NCBI RefSeq assembly: GCF_002572525.1
Contig: NZ_PDBS01000001.1
Span: 620,001 to 684,000 of the forward strand
Length of the DNA: 64,000 bases
Direction of reading: 5' to 3'
Origin: Natrinema sp. CBA1119
GTDB lineage: Archaea; Halobacteriota; Halobacteria; Halobacteriales; Natrialbaceae
Made by a program: the position numbers and the translations under genes. Below are positions 41,902 through 50,002 of the stretch, in pieces (positions within the stretch are counted from its first letter, which is position 1; each line of letters starts with the position of its first letter). The notes under the pieces are model-generated. The model ran no database searches. It was not told where the DNA came from and saw nothing but the letters and a program-made list of their open reading frames with translations.

Positions 41902-42607
41902 CGTCGACATCGACGTCCCGTTCGATGTCCGCGATCGGTCCGTCTACGTTCCCGCCGCGGAGACGCTCGTACTCTCGGACGTTCACCTCGGCAAAGCGGC
42001 TGCCTCGAGCGTCGACGCCCCGATCAACGACGGGAGCGACGTCCGCGAGCGACTGCAGCGATTGCTCGAGGCGACCGAGCCGGCGACGGTCGTCGTCGCC
42101 GGCGACCTCCTGCACTCGTTTTCGCGACTCCCGCGCGGCGTCGAGCGGGATCTCGACCGGCTGCTCGAAGCGGTCGACGCCGCCGGTGCCGATCTGATCG
42201 TCACGCCGGGCAACCACGATACGATGCTCGAGGAGGCCTTCGGCGGCGAGACGGCCGTCGAATGCGAACTGGCCGACGGCGAGACGGTGGTCTGTCACGG
42301 CCACGAGCGACCCGACGCGACGGCCGAGCGATACATCGTCGGTCACGACCACCCCGCGCTGGCGATCGAGGGGCGCAAACGGCCGTGTTTCCTCTACGGT
42401 CCCGACGCCTTCGAGGGAGCGGACGTGCTCGTGCTCCCGGCATTCACCCGGCTGGCCGCCGGTTCGACCGTCAACGGAATGGACGGCCGCGACTTCCAGA
42501 CGCCGCTCGTCCGGAACGTCGACGGGTTCTACCCCGCGGTCAGGGACGACTCGAGCGGCGAAACGCTCTGGTTCCCGCCGCTGGGCGAGTTGCGCCGGTT
42601 GTTGTGA
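41894..42607 (+). CDS. Metallophosphoesterase, calcineurin-like
   Basis: A 237-residue dimetal phosphoesterase. The five blocks are visible: LSDVHLGKAA (D, H), VAGDLLHSF (D), TPGNHDTMLE (N-H-D), VCHGHERPD (H) and IVGHDHPAL (H-D-H). The gene starts within the artA 3' end (8-bp overlap) and so is probably co-translated with it. It matches haloarchaeal phosphoesterases of the nucleic-acid/nucleotide type. The substrate is not known, and its coupling to an archaeosortase has no established explanation. Confidence 0.88.
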   Translation: MTDVDIDVPFDVRDRSVYVPAAETLVLSDVHLGKAAASSVDAPINDGSDVRERLQRLLEATEPATVVVAGDLLHSFSRLPRGVERDLDRLLEAVDAAGADLIVTPGNHDTMLEEAFGGETAVECELADGETVVCHGHERPDATAERYIVGHDHPALAIEGRKRPCFLYGPDAFEGADVLVLPAFTRLAAGSTVNGMDGRDFQTPLVRNVDGFYPAVRDDSSGETLWFPPLGELRRLL

Positions 42608-42625
42608 TTGCCGTCTACGAGTTCA

Positions 42626-42830
42626 GTAACAGTGATCTACGTATCACTCAGACTGATCGATCGACGTGCCGTGGCGCGCGCTGTCGGCCGGACGAGCGCT
42701 AGCGAGAGCGGCCGACGACATTGTGCGAGGGATGAGCGAGTGAGCGGAGCGAACGAGCGAATCGGCTGGGGAGGGCGTGGCGATCCCTCGTTGCCACGGT
42801 AGCAGGACACTTCTTCTGCGCATTCCCATC
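42626..42830 (+). repeat. Dispersed structured element, copy C
   Basis: Plus-orientation copy between the convergent phosphoesterase and FAD oxidoreductase genes. The blocks gtggcgcgcgctgtcggccg, gtgcgagggatgagcgag and gaatcggctggggagggcg lie in the same order as in copies A, B and D. The element ends with gccacggtagcaggacac. The variable arm is GTCGGCCG/CGGCCGAC around an 18-nt loop. One base change breaks one pair of the GAATCG/CGATCC stem. The upstream flank gatctacgtatcactcagac is shared with copy A in part. Confidence 0.85.
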
Positions 42831-42908
42831 AGCGGCCACTGCACCATTCGAACGTCTACTGAACGCACGAACGACTCGAGAGACCGAATCACGACCCGAG
42901 AAAACGAC

Positions 42909-44276
42909 TCATTCCGACAGATCGTCGATGACCGCCTTCGCGGCTTGCCGGCCGCTCTCCATGGCACCCTGAATGGACGACCACCGCGTGTAGTCACCGG
43001 CGAGATAGACCGGTCCCGCGGGATCGCGGACATCGGGCAGCTCCTCGAAAAACCCCGGCGGCTGCGCGAACTGGGCGAACGGAACCCGTGCAGTGTGTAC
43101 CGCATCGAGCCCGTCGAACCCCTTATTCGGATACCACGACTCGAGCGTTCGTCGCGTTAGCGCAGCGAGTTCCGCATCGTGCTCCGTCCGCTCGCCGAGA
43201 TAGGTCGCGCTGATGAGGGTCGTTCCGCTCGGCGCGTACTCCGGCGCAACCGCGCTGTGGGGAACGACGTGGTTGGGCCCCTGCTCGGTCGCGTTCAGCA
43301 GCAGCCGGCGTCCCGTCTCGAGGTCGAAGCCAGCCGGCAGCGCGTAGTACTGGGTGACACAGCCGCGCGCTTCGGTGGGGATCGCGTCGACGCCGGTCAA
43401 CTCGCGAGCGGACGGCGGATCGGTCGCGACGACGACCGCGTCGGCCGCGACGCTTCCGGCGTCGGTCTCGACTGTGACGCTCGCGTCCGATCCGCGCCCG
43501 CCGACGCCTCCGTCCGGTCCGCGCTTGCCACCGCCGGCGTCCGATCCGCACTCGCCACCGCCGCTCGAGTCTCCGGCAGCCCCCGAGACCGACTCGACCG
43601 TGACCCCGGTCTCGATCCGGCCGCCGACCTCGCGAACGCGGTCGGCGAGTTGCGTCGGAATCGCTTCCATCCCCGCTGCGGGAACGGCGATCTCGCCCGC
43701 TGCGAGCGTCTTGAAGGTGTACTCGAAGACGCGGCTCGAGGTCGACAGCGACCGATCGAGGGTGATCCCACCGTAGAAGGGGGCGACGAACTCCTCGACG
43801 AATCGCCTCGAGAAGCCACGCTCGCGGAGGAACTCGGCGATGGTCGCGTCATCGCCGGCGAACAACGCCGATGGATCCGTTCGCCGGAGATCCCACCAGA
43901 GTCGCGCGATCCGCAGAGCGTCACCGACGGAGACGGAGGGATTGGACAGCGTCGACGGGATCGTTCCGGGCTCGCGGAGCGGGTCCGCGAGCGTCGATCG
44001 GCCGTCGGGACCGGCGACGGTGGCACCCGGGGAGAACCGGCGCAACTCGAGCGCCTCGCGATCGAGTTCGCGCTGTACCGCGGGATAGGCGGTGAACAGC
44101 ACCTGAAAGCCGCGATCGAATCGATAGCCGTCCCACTCGAGCGTGCGGACGCGGCCGCCGACCGTGTCGCGGCGCTCGAGTAGCGCGACATCGATACCGC
44201 CGCCGGCGAGGTGACGGGCGGCGACGAGACCGGCGAGACCACCGCCGACGACGAGGACGTGCGGGGGCGAGGGCAT
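42909..44276 (-). CDS. FAD-dependent amine-oxidase/phytoene-desaturase-like oxidoreductase
   Basis: This 455-residue flavoprotein begins SPPHVLVVGGGLAGLVAARHLA, with ERRDTVGGRVRTLEWDGYRF, the GG-doublet motif of the amine-oxidase superfamily. RGFQVLFTAYPAVQREL is a carotenoid-desaturase-like segment, and the C-terminal FAD contact is PVYLAGDYTRWSSIQGAMESG. The middle carries a Gly/Asp insertion (SGGGECGSDAGGGKRGPDGG) of low complexity, absent from homologues. Substrate is unknown. The ATG at 44276 was chosen at the Rossmann fold; an in-frame extension upstream is Ala-rich without support. Confidence 0.85.
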   Translation of the reverse strand: MPSPPHVLVVGGGLAGLVAARHLAGGGIDVALLERRDTVGGRVRTLEWDGYRFDRGFQVLFTAYPAVQRELDREALELRRFSPGATVAGPDGRSTLADPLREPGTIPSTLSNPSVSVGDALRIARLWWDLRRTDPSALFAGDDATIAEFLRERGFSRRFVEEFVAPFYGGITLDRSLSTSSRVFEYTFKTLAAGEIAVPAAGMEAIPTQLADRVREVGGRIETGVTVESVSGAAGDSSGGGECGSDAGGGKRGPDGGVGGRGSDASVTVETDAGSVAADAVVVATDPPSARELTGVDAIPTEARGCVTQYYALPAGFDLETGRRLLLNATEQGPNHVVPHSAVAPEYAPSGTTLISATYLGERTEHDAELAALTRRTLESWYPNKGFDGLDAVHTARVPFAQFAQPPGFFEELPDVRDPAGPVYLAGDYTRWSSIQGAMESGRQAAKAVIDDLSE

Positions 44277-44368
44277 AGTGGCTGCTCGAGCGGAAGCGAC
44301 TAAAGTGGCGGACCTAACGGCGACGGGAGCAACGGCAGCGGCCGGGACGCCGGCACCGACGGGGGCGC

Positions 44369-45019
44369 TCACGACGTCCCGTCGCTTCGGTCGACCCGAC
44401 GGCCGACGAGCCTCGAGACGCCGTCGAAGTAGCCGGTCCCCCACAGCGCGACGAGCAGCGCACCGAACGCGTTGTAGAGGAGATCGAAGACGATGTCGCT
44501 CGTCCCGTACTGGGCCAACACCGGTTCGCCGCCCACGACGCTCGCCAGACCGGCGGAGGCGAACTCGCTGATCTCCCAGAGGACGCCGAACGCGAGGACG
44601 AATATGAGGATGAACAGGAAGCGGAATTCGCTGGGAACGTCGACCGACTCGGCGGACTGATCGAGCGCGTCGACGACGGCGTAGCCGACGCCGGCAACGA
44701 GCGTCGCCGAGACCGTATGCGTTACCGAGTCATACCAGCCGAACCGTTCGTAGGGTCCGAGCGTGCCGACCGCGTGGAGCAACGCCGCCGCCGCGATCCA
44801 GAGGGCGAGTCCACCCCCCATCTCGTGGCCGAACTCGCGACGAACGAGACGGGGGAGGAAGGTGAGAGCCAGCGGAATGCCGGCGTTTACGACCAGACCG
44901 AAATCGACCGTGACGAGCGCGTAGCCGACGACAAGCGCCAGCAGCCCCTGAATTACTCGAACGGCGTGCCAGCACCGGCGCTCGGAGAGCCCCAGAACGG
45001 TGTCGCTGTCTTCCGTCAC
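44369..45019 (-). CDS. Six-helix membrane protein, DUF2238/YjdF-like
   Basis: This 216-residue membrane protein has about six helices. The WYDSVTHTVSATLVAGVGYA block, and the following FRFLFILIFVLAFGVLWEIS with GTSDIVFDLLYNAFGALLVA, resemble the DUF2238 family (YjdF), which carries conserved acidic/His residues in the membrane. It is downstream of, and overlaps by 4 bp, the gene for another membrane protein. Function is unknown. Confidence 0.75.
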   Translation of the reverse strand: MTEDSDTVLGLSERRCWHAVRVIQGLLALVVGYALVTVDFGLVVNAGIPLALTFLPRLVRREFGHEMGGGLALWIAAAALLHAVGTLGPYERFGWYDSVTHTVSATLVAGVGYAVVDALDQSAESVDVPSEFRFLFILIFVLAFGVLWEISEFASAGLASVVGGEPVLAQYGTSDIVFDLLYNAFGALLVALWGTGYFDGVSRLVGRRVDRSDGTS

Positions 45020-45600
45020 GACGGATCACCCGAGCGTTCGCGGCGACCGACGCTTGCGGTATCGTGGCGATAGAAGTACACGACGAAGAGCGCGGCGGCG
45101 AGCCCGCCGAACGCGGTCGCGTAGACCAGATCCCACATCAGTTCACCCTTCGTCGTGAGAAACGACGTCGCGAGGAGGGTATCGGAGAGCCACTGGGCGA
45201 TCACCCAGAGCCCGGCGACGGCCATCGTCGCGAGCACGACGAACGCGACGGCAAAGCGCGGCGACATCTCGATCGGCGTGTAGGCGTCGAGTTCGACAGT
45301 GATCAGTAACGCGATCGTCGCGACCGTGAGGAAGCCGGCGATGGGAAGCGTTCCGAACAACCGCGCCCAGATCGGCGCAGCGGCGAGCGCCAGCAGTTCC
45401 CACGGGAGCATGACCAGCGCATCCCACCGAACGATCGTTGGCACGAACGCGAGGACGACGATCGCCGTCGCGAGGGCAGCCCAGAGAAACGATCCCCGGC
45501 TGGCGGTCAGGACGGCCACGACGGCGATCGAGCACACGATCGGCCAGGCGAGCGCCGCGTTCACCCGTTCGTTATCGATGAGCGATTGGAGGACCGGCAT
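45016..45600 (-). CDS. Haloarchaeal multi-helix membrane protein, unknown
   Basis: About 194 residues with six hydrophobic segments (for example WPIVCSIAVVAVLTASRGSF, PIAGFLTVATIALLITVELD and YATAFGGLAAALFVVYFYRH). The ATG at 45600 has a good Shine-Dalgarno-like GGTGA just upstream and was preferred over the ATG 24 nt further upstream. It overlaps the DUF2238-like gene by 4 bp; the two have similar length and may form one complex. No recognised motif. Confidence 0.65.
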   Translation of the reverse strand: MPVLQSLIDNERVNAALAWPIVCSIAVVAVLTASRGSFLWAALATAIVVLAFVPTIVRWDALVMLPWELLALAAAPIWARLFGTLPIAGFLTVATIALLITVELDAYTPIEMSPRFAVAFVVLATMAVAGLWVIAQWLSDTLLATSFLTTKGELMWDLVYATAFGGLAAALFVVYFYRHDTASVGRRERSGDPS

Positions 45601-45748
45601 TCGTTCACCCGTGCCGTGAGTCACGACAGCCGAACGGAAACCGTCACGGCTTTCACACCCATCCCGCGATCCCCGCTCCCCCCGCGATCCGAACGGATAG
45701 CGGTCGTTCGACCGGCCGTACCTTTGGATTCCGCGTCGACTCTCGCCG

Positions 45749-45878
45749 TCACAGGTTCGCGAAAAGTCGAAGACCGATACCGAGGAGAATCACCGGTATC
45801 CCCGGTCGCGAGCGGTGGAATCGGGACGAGGAGCAATCCGACGCCGACGATCATCACCACCGTCGATACTCGGACCAT
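45749..45878 (-). pseudogene. Frameshifted small two-helix membrane protein gene
   Basis: From ATG 45878 the frame reads a hydrophobic N-terminus ending GLLLVPIPPLAT. It then passes through GGGG; one base less would give GIPVILLGIGLRLFANL and a stop at 45749, a 42-residue helix-turn-helix hydrophobic protein of a type common in haloarchaea. As sequenced, it runs in a different frame to an 85-residue hydrophilic, Arg-rich tail. This suggests a +1 insertion in a G run, either a real mutation or a read error. Confidence 0.55.
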
Positions 45879-46009
45879 GCACCGTGGCCGATAGCTCGAG
45901 ACATACCGCGTCGGCAGGCATTCACAGCAATTTGACCGGCGGCCGTGGTCGGAGCGCGACCGCTTGCCGTGGCCGGTACGGTTTTGCTCGTCGCGGTAAC
46001 GGTGTCGGT

Positions 46010-46486
46010 ATGGGAGACCACGCTCCGAGCGATTCCGAACGCGACTCCGACGGCCCCACCTTCCGGCCCGTCTTCGAGAATCGCGTCCGCTTTGCCGAGA
46101 CCGACCAGCAAGGGATCGTCTTCTACGGCGAGTACTTCACGTTTCAGGACGAGGCCGTCTCCGCGTTCTTCCGAGAAGTGGACTACGGCTACGACGACAT
46201 GCTCGAGGACGGCTGGCAGATCCACGTCGTCAACACGGAACTGAACTACTACACCGGCGCGGCGTTCGAAGACGTGATCGTCAACGAGCTGCGGGTCGCC
46301 GACATCGGAACGGCGAGTCTCGAGTACGAGTATCGAGCCACGCGGAAGGGTGACGACGAGATCCTGGCCGACGGCACCGTCACGCAGGTCGCTGTCGATC
46401 TCGAAACCGAGGAACCGACTCGAATCCCCGACGAGTTCCGCGACGCCGTCGCGGCGTTTCAGGGAGGCCTCGAGTCCGGCGAGTAG
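46010..46486 (+). CDS. Acyl-CoA thioesterase, hotdog fold (YbgC-like)
   Basis: This 158-residue protein has a 4HBT-type hotdog domain. NRVRFAETDQQGIVFYGEYF matches the YbgC/4HBT catalytic region, where an acidic residue and Tyr lie near the start of the long helix FTFQDEAVSAFFRE. Strands such as LNYYTGAAFEDVIVNELRV and SLEYEYRATRKGDDEILADG complete the fold. It hydrolyses acyl-CoA esters; the chain length is unknown. The start at 46010 was chosen by domain. It lies convergent with the first Liv importer (56-bp gap). Confidence 0.85.
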   Translation: MGDHAPSDSERDSDGPTFRPVFENRVRFAETDQQGIVFYGEYFTFQDEAVSAFFREVDYGYDDMLEDGWQIHVVNTELNYYTGAAFEDVIVNELRVADIGTASLEYEYRATRKGDDEILADGTVTQVAVDLETEEPTRIPDEFRDAVAAFQGGLESGE

Positions 46487-46541
46487 CGCCGCGGCTCCGG
46501 CGGTCAGTTCGGCACCGAAAAATGCGAACCGAGATCGTCGC

Positions 46542-47261
46542 TTAGTGGACGCCGACGTACGCCTCGCGGACGTACTCGTTGTCGTGGAACTCATCGTGCG
46601 TCCCCGAGAGCTCGATCTCGCCGGTCTCGATCAGCGAGAGCCGTTCGGCGTGAGTCAGGGCGAACGTCGAGTTCTGCTCGGCGAGCAGGATCGTCAGCCC
46701 CGTCTCCGCCTGGAGTTTCTCGAGGGCGTCCCCGATGTCCTGGATGATGACCGGTGCGAGCCCGAGCGTCGGTTCGTCGAGCATCAACACGTCGGGGTCG
46801 CTCATCAGCGCGCGACCGACGGCGAGCATCTGCTGTTCGCCGCCGCTCATGGTCTCAGCCTCCTGCTCGCGGCGTTCGTCCAGCCGCGGGAACAGGTCGT
46901 AGACCATGTCGAGGTCGTCTGTGACCTCGTCGCGATCGGTGCGGAACTGAGCGCCCATCAACAGATTCTCGTGGACCGAGAAGTACGGGAACAGGTCCCG
47001 ATCCTCGGTGCAGTAGATCAGGCCGTCCCTGACGATCTGCTGTGGCTTCACGGTGGCGAGATCCGTTCCGTCGTAGCGGATCGTGCCGTCGTACTCGACG
47101 AACCCCGCGATGGCGTTGAGCATGGTCGTCTTCCCAGCCCCATTCGGGCCGATCACGCCGTAGATTTCGCCCTCGTTGATCGACAGCGAGACGCCTTTCA
47201 GTGCGTGTGACTTGCCGTAGTAGACGTTGAGGTCCTCGACCTCGAGTATCGGATCAGTCAT
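46542..47261 (-). CDS. livF: Branched-chain-amino-acid-type ABC ATPase LivF
   Basis: This 239-residue ATPase has Walker A GPNGAGKTTMLNAIAG, signature ETMSGGEQQMLAVGR, Walker B DVLMLDEPTLGLAPVI and switch LAEQN. The compact size and LGLAPVII after Walker B are typical of LivF. It is the last gene of a five-gene minus-strand cluster (SBP, H, M, G, F) and overlaps LivG by one base. Confidence 0.93.
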   Translation of the reverse strand: MTDPILEVEDLNVYYGKSHALKGVSLSINEGEIYGVIGPNGAGKTTMLNAIAGFVEYDGTIRYDGTDLATVKPQQIVRDGLIYCTEDRDLFPYFSVHENLLMGAQFRTDRDEVTDDLDMVYDLFPRLDERREQEAETMSGGEQQMLAVGRALMSDPDVLMLDEPTLGLAPVIIQDIGDALEKLQAETGLTILLAEQNSTFALTHAERLSLIETGEIELSGTHDEFHDNEYVREAYVGVH

Positions 47262-47989
47262 TATAGTCCCTCCCCAGCGAGATACGCCTCCTGGACCGCG
47301 TCGTCCTCGGCGATCTCCTCGGGCGTTCCCGACGCGAGGAAGTCGCCGTTGTTGAGGACGACGACGCGGTCGACGAGCTCCATCAACCCGCCCATGTTGT
47401 GGTCGACGACGACCATCGTCATGCCTTCCTCGCGGAAGCGTTCGATCTGGGCGGCAAGCTCCCCGATCTCCGCCTGGTTCATCCCGGCGAAGGGCTCGTC
47501 AAGCAACAGGAGCTCGGGCTCGGTCGCCAGCGCCTTGGCGATCTCGAGGCGGCGAACGTCCGCGTGGGGTAGTTCGTCCGGCATTTCCTGGAGATCGTCT
47601 TCGATATCGATGCGGGATGCGTAGTCGTATATCTCCTCCTGCGTGGCACCGCCGCGCAGCGAGACGATGCTGTTCGGCAGCGTGAACAGCTTGATGTTTC
47701 CGGCGACCGACATCGAGTCGATCGGGTTCGATTCCTGTGAGACTCGCGAGAGTCCCTTGTTGACGACCTGGTGGGTCGAATCGTCGGTGATGTCGTCACC
47801 GTTGAACCGGATCGACCCCTCGGTGACGCCGTAGATGCCCATGATGCAGTTGAACACCGTGGACTTGCCCGAGCCGTTCGGGCCGATCAGGCCGACGATT
47901 TCGCCCTCGTCGACCTCGAACGAGAAGTCGTCGACGGCGACGAGGCCGCCGAACTTCTTCGTGAGTCCGTCGACTTCTAGCACGCTCAT
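47261..47989 (-). CDS. livG: Branched-chain-amino-acid-type ABC ATPase LivG
   Basis: This 242-residue ATPase has Walker A GPNGSGKSTVFNCIMG, signature DVRRLEIAKALATEPE (the LivG-specific form RLEIAxAL in place of LSGGQ), Walker B LLLLDEPFAGMNQAEI and switch HNM in VVVDHNMGGLMEL. It overlaps LivM by 4 bp (ATGA) and LivF by one base. Confidence 0.93.
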   Translation of the reverse strand: MSVLEVDGLTKKFGGLVAVDDFSFEVDEGEIVGLIGPNGSGKSTVFNCIMGIYGVTEGSIRFNGDDITDDSTHQVVNKGLSRVSQESNPIDSMSVAGNIKLFTLPNSIVSLRGGATQEEIYDYASRIDIEDDLQEMPDELPHADVRRLEIAKALATEPELLLLDEPFAGMNQAEIGELAAQIERFREEGMTMVVVDHNMGGLMELVDRVVVLNNGDFLASGTPEEIAEDDAVQEAYLAGEGL

Positions 47990-49113
47990 CGGCGATCACC
48001 TCCGAGCCGCTCGAGCCCGTACCACAGTTTGCGGAACAGGCCCTGGCGGGCGAAGACGAGGATCAGCAGGACGATTATCCAGAGGATCGCCCACCGGAGC
48101 TGGGCATCGAGTCCGAACGCGTGCAACACGATGTCCTCCATCAGGATGATGAAGAACGCGCCGCCGAGCGGGCCAAGTATCGAACCCATCCCGCCGACGA
48201 CGGCCATCGCGATCATCTCGATGCTGTTATCGACGACGATGAACGAGCCGGGATCGACGCCGCCGAATCGATGTGCGAGGAGAACGCCGCCGATCCCCAT
48301 CGGGATCGAACTGAGCATGAACGACCAGATCTTGAACTTGGTCGCGTTGATGCCGGCGGCTTCCACCGCTGACTCGTTCTCTCTGATCGCCAACAGGATG
48401 AGTCCGATGTTCGATCGTGCGACGATCAAAAGGGCGACTGCGACCGCGAGCATCGGGAGCAAGAAGAGGTAGTAGCTCTGGACCGGTTCAGTGATGTCGA
48501 AGATCTTCTCGACCCCGGCGAGACCGGTTTCACCGCCCGTGTATTCGCTGAGCGGGTTCATCATCCGGTAGAAGATCAACACGGCGACGAACGTGATCAA
48601 CGAGAAGTACGGACCGCTCAATCGGAGCGACGGCAACGCGATGAGCAGCCCGATTCCCAACGCTGCGAGCACCGAGACGGGTATCGTCACCAGCATCGGC
48701 AACTCCGGGTTAACGTTGTGTATCAGCATCGCTGTCGTATATCCAGCACCGCCGGAGAGAACGGAGTGACCGAAGCTGATGTAGCCGGTGTATCCGCTCT
48801 GAATGTCCCATCCCATCGCGAGGATGGCCCAGATGCTGGCCGCGATCATCGCCTGAATGAGGGCGTAATTCCCCCAGAACGGCGCGGTCAGCAGCCCGAC
48901 GAGCGTGCCGATGACCAACACGAACTGCAGGCCGTTCATCTCGCCGAAGTAACCGCCGATCAGACGGTTGTAGACGTTGGCGAGCGGCTGCAACGCGCGG
49001 TTTATCGGTCCGGTGACGGTCGTGAGCCGATCGAGAGCGGCGCCGCCGGCGCGGCCGGCTGCACCGCTGATTCGGGAAGCGATTCCGCTCGGGCGGCCGG
49101 TTTCGCTACTCAT
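47986..49113 (-). CDS. livM: Branched-chain-amino-acid-type ABC permease LivM
   Basis: A 375-residue permease with roughly ten helices. The LivM motif GYTGYISFGHSVLSGGAGY marks the family. RENESAVEAAGINATKFKIWSF is the coupling segment and GGMGSILGPLGGAFFIIL the conserved C-terminal motif. The first ~60 residues are a helical, cytoplasmic extension. It overlaps LivH by 8 bp and LivG by 4 bp. Confidence 0.92.
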   Translation of the reverse strand: MSSETGRPSGIASRISGAAGRAGGAALDRLTTVTGPINRALQPLANVYNRLIGGYFGEMNGLQFVLVIGTLVGLLTAPFWGNYALIQAMIAASIWAILAMGWDIQSGYTGYISFGHSVLSGGAGYTTAMLIHNVNPELPMLVTIPVSVLAALGIGLLIALPSLRLSGPYFSLITFVAVLIFYRMMNPLSEYTGGETGLAGVEKIFDITEPVQSYYLFLLPMLAVAVALLIVARSNIGLILLAIRENESAVEAAGINATKFKIWSFMLSSIPMGIGGVLLAHRFGGVDPGSFIVVDNSIEMIAMAVVGGMGSILGPLGGAFFIILMEDIVLHAFGLDAQLRWAILWIIVLLILVFARQGLFRKLWYGLERLGGDRR

Positions 49114-49996
49114 GGGCGAACTCCCTCCCGTAGAGGCCCTCCGGTAAGAGGAGCAAGACCGCCACGAGGACGATCAGTGACGGAATTCCGACGTATCCCT
49201 GTCCGATGAACTCGGTCGTAAACTGCTGGAGATAGCCGATCAGGTAGGCGGCGACGACGGAGCCCTTGATGCTGCCGATGCCGCCGATCACGACGATAAT
49301 GAACGCGTTCGCGAGCGGATTGAGCCACATCTGCGGCGTCGTCGGTTCGACTGTCCCTAGAATGACACCGGCGATACCGGCGAACGCGCCGGCAATCAGC
49401 CACGTGCGAGACTTGACGGACAGCAGATTGACACCGGTCAACTGTGCACCGCGTTCGCTCATCGACGTCGCGAGGATCGACCGCCCTTCGTCGGTTTGCG
49501 TGACGTAGTACCATAGTAATCCGATCGTAATCCACGAGAGAACGAACCCGAGGATGTACATGTAGCCGATTCGCGTTCCGAACCCTTCCAGATGAAGACT
49601 GCCGCTCAGAACGCTCGGAGTCCCCTGCGGATTCGCCCCGAATCGATAGTGAATGAGATTCGTCAACAGGAGCGCGACCATCACGGTCGAGAGGAACGTG
49701 ATGACGACGTTGTCTTCGATGTATCTGACGAGACCCGCGTACAGCGCGTACGAGGCCAGTGCAGTACCGACAACCGCGATGACGAACCCCGCGGCTGGCG
49801 GAACCGCAATCGCGCCGACAACCGACGACGAGGTGAGGACCATGTAGGCGTATGCACCGAACATGATCAGCCCGCCGTGGGCGAGGTTCAGGACTCCGCC
49901 AACGCCGAATATCATCGTAAATCCGATCGCGACCAGTGCATAGATCGCACTTACCACTGCCCCCAGGAGCAAGACTGATAGAATTTGATCGAGCAT
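49106..49996 (-). CDS. livH: Branched-chain-amino-acid-type ABC permease LivH
   Basis: This 296-residue permease begins LDQILSVLLLGAVVSAIYALVAIGFTMIFGVGGVLNLAHGGLIM. The 'GVLNLAHG' motif marks LivH. Eight helices follow, with IVVIGGIGSIKGSVVAAYLI near the C-terminus. It lies 6 bp after the binding-protein gene, so the importer is one transcription unit. Confidence 0.92.
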   Translation of the reverse strand: MLDQILSVLLLGAVVSAIYALVAIGFTMIFGVGGVLNLAHGGLIMFGAYAYMVLTSSSVVGAIAVPPAAGFVIAVVGTALASYALYAGLVRYIEDNVVITFLSTVMVALLLTNLIHYRFGANPQGTPSVLSGSLHLEGFGTRIGYMYILGFVLSWITIGLLWYYVTQTDEGRSILATSMSERGAQLTGVNLLSVKSRTWLIAGAFAGIAGVILGTVEPTTPQMWLNPLANAFIIVVIGGIGSIKGSVVAAYLIGYLQQFTTEFIGQGYVGIPSLIVLVAVLLLLPEGLYGREFAHE

Positions 49997-50002
49997 GTCT
50001 TG

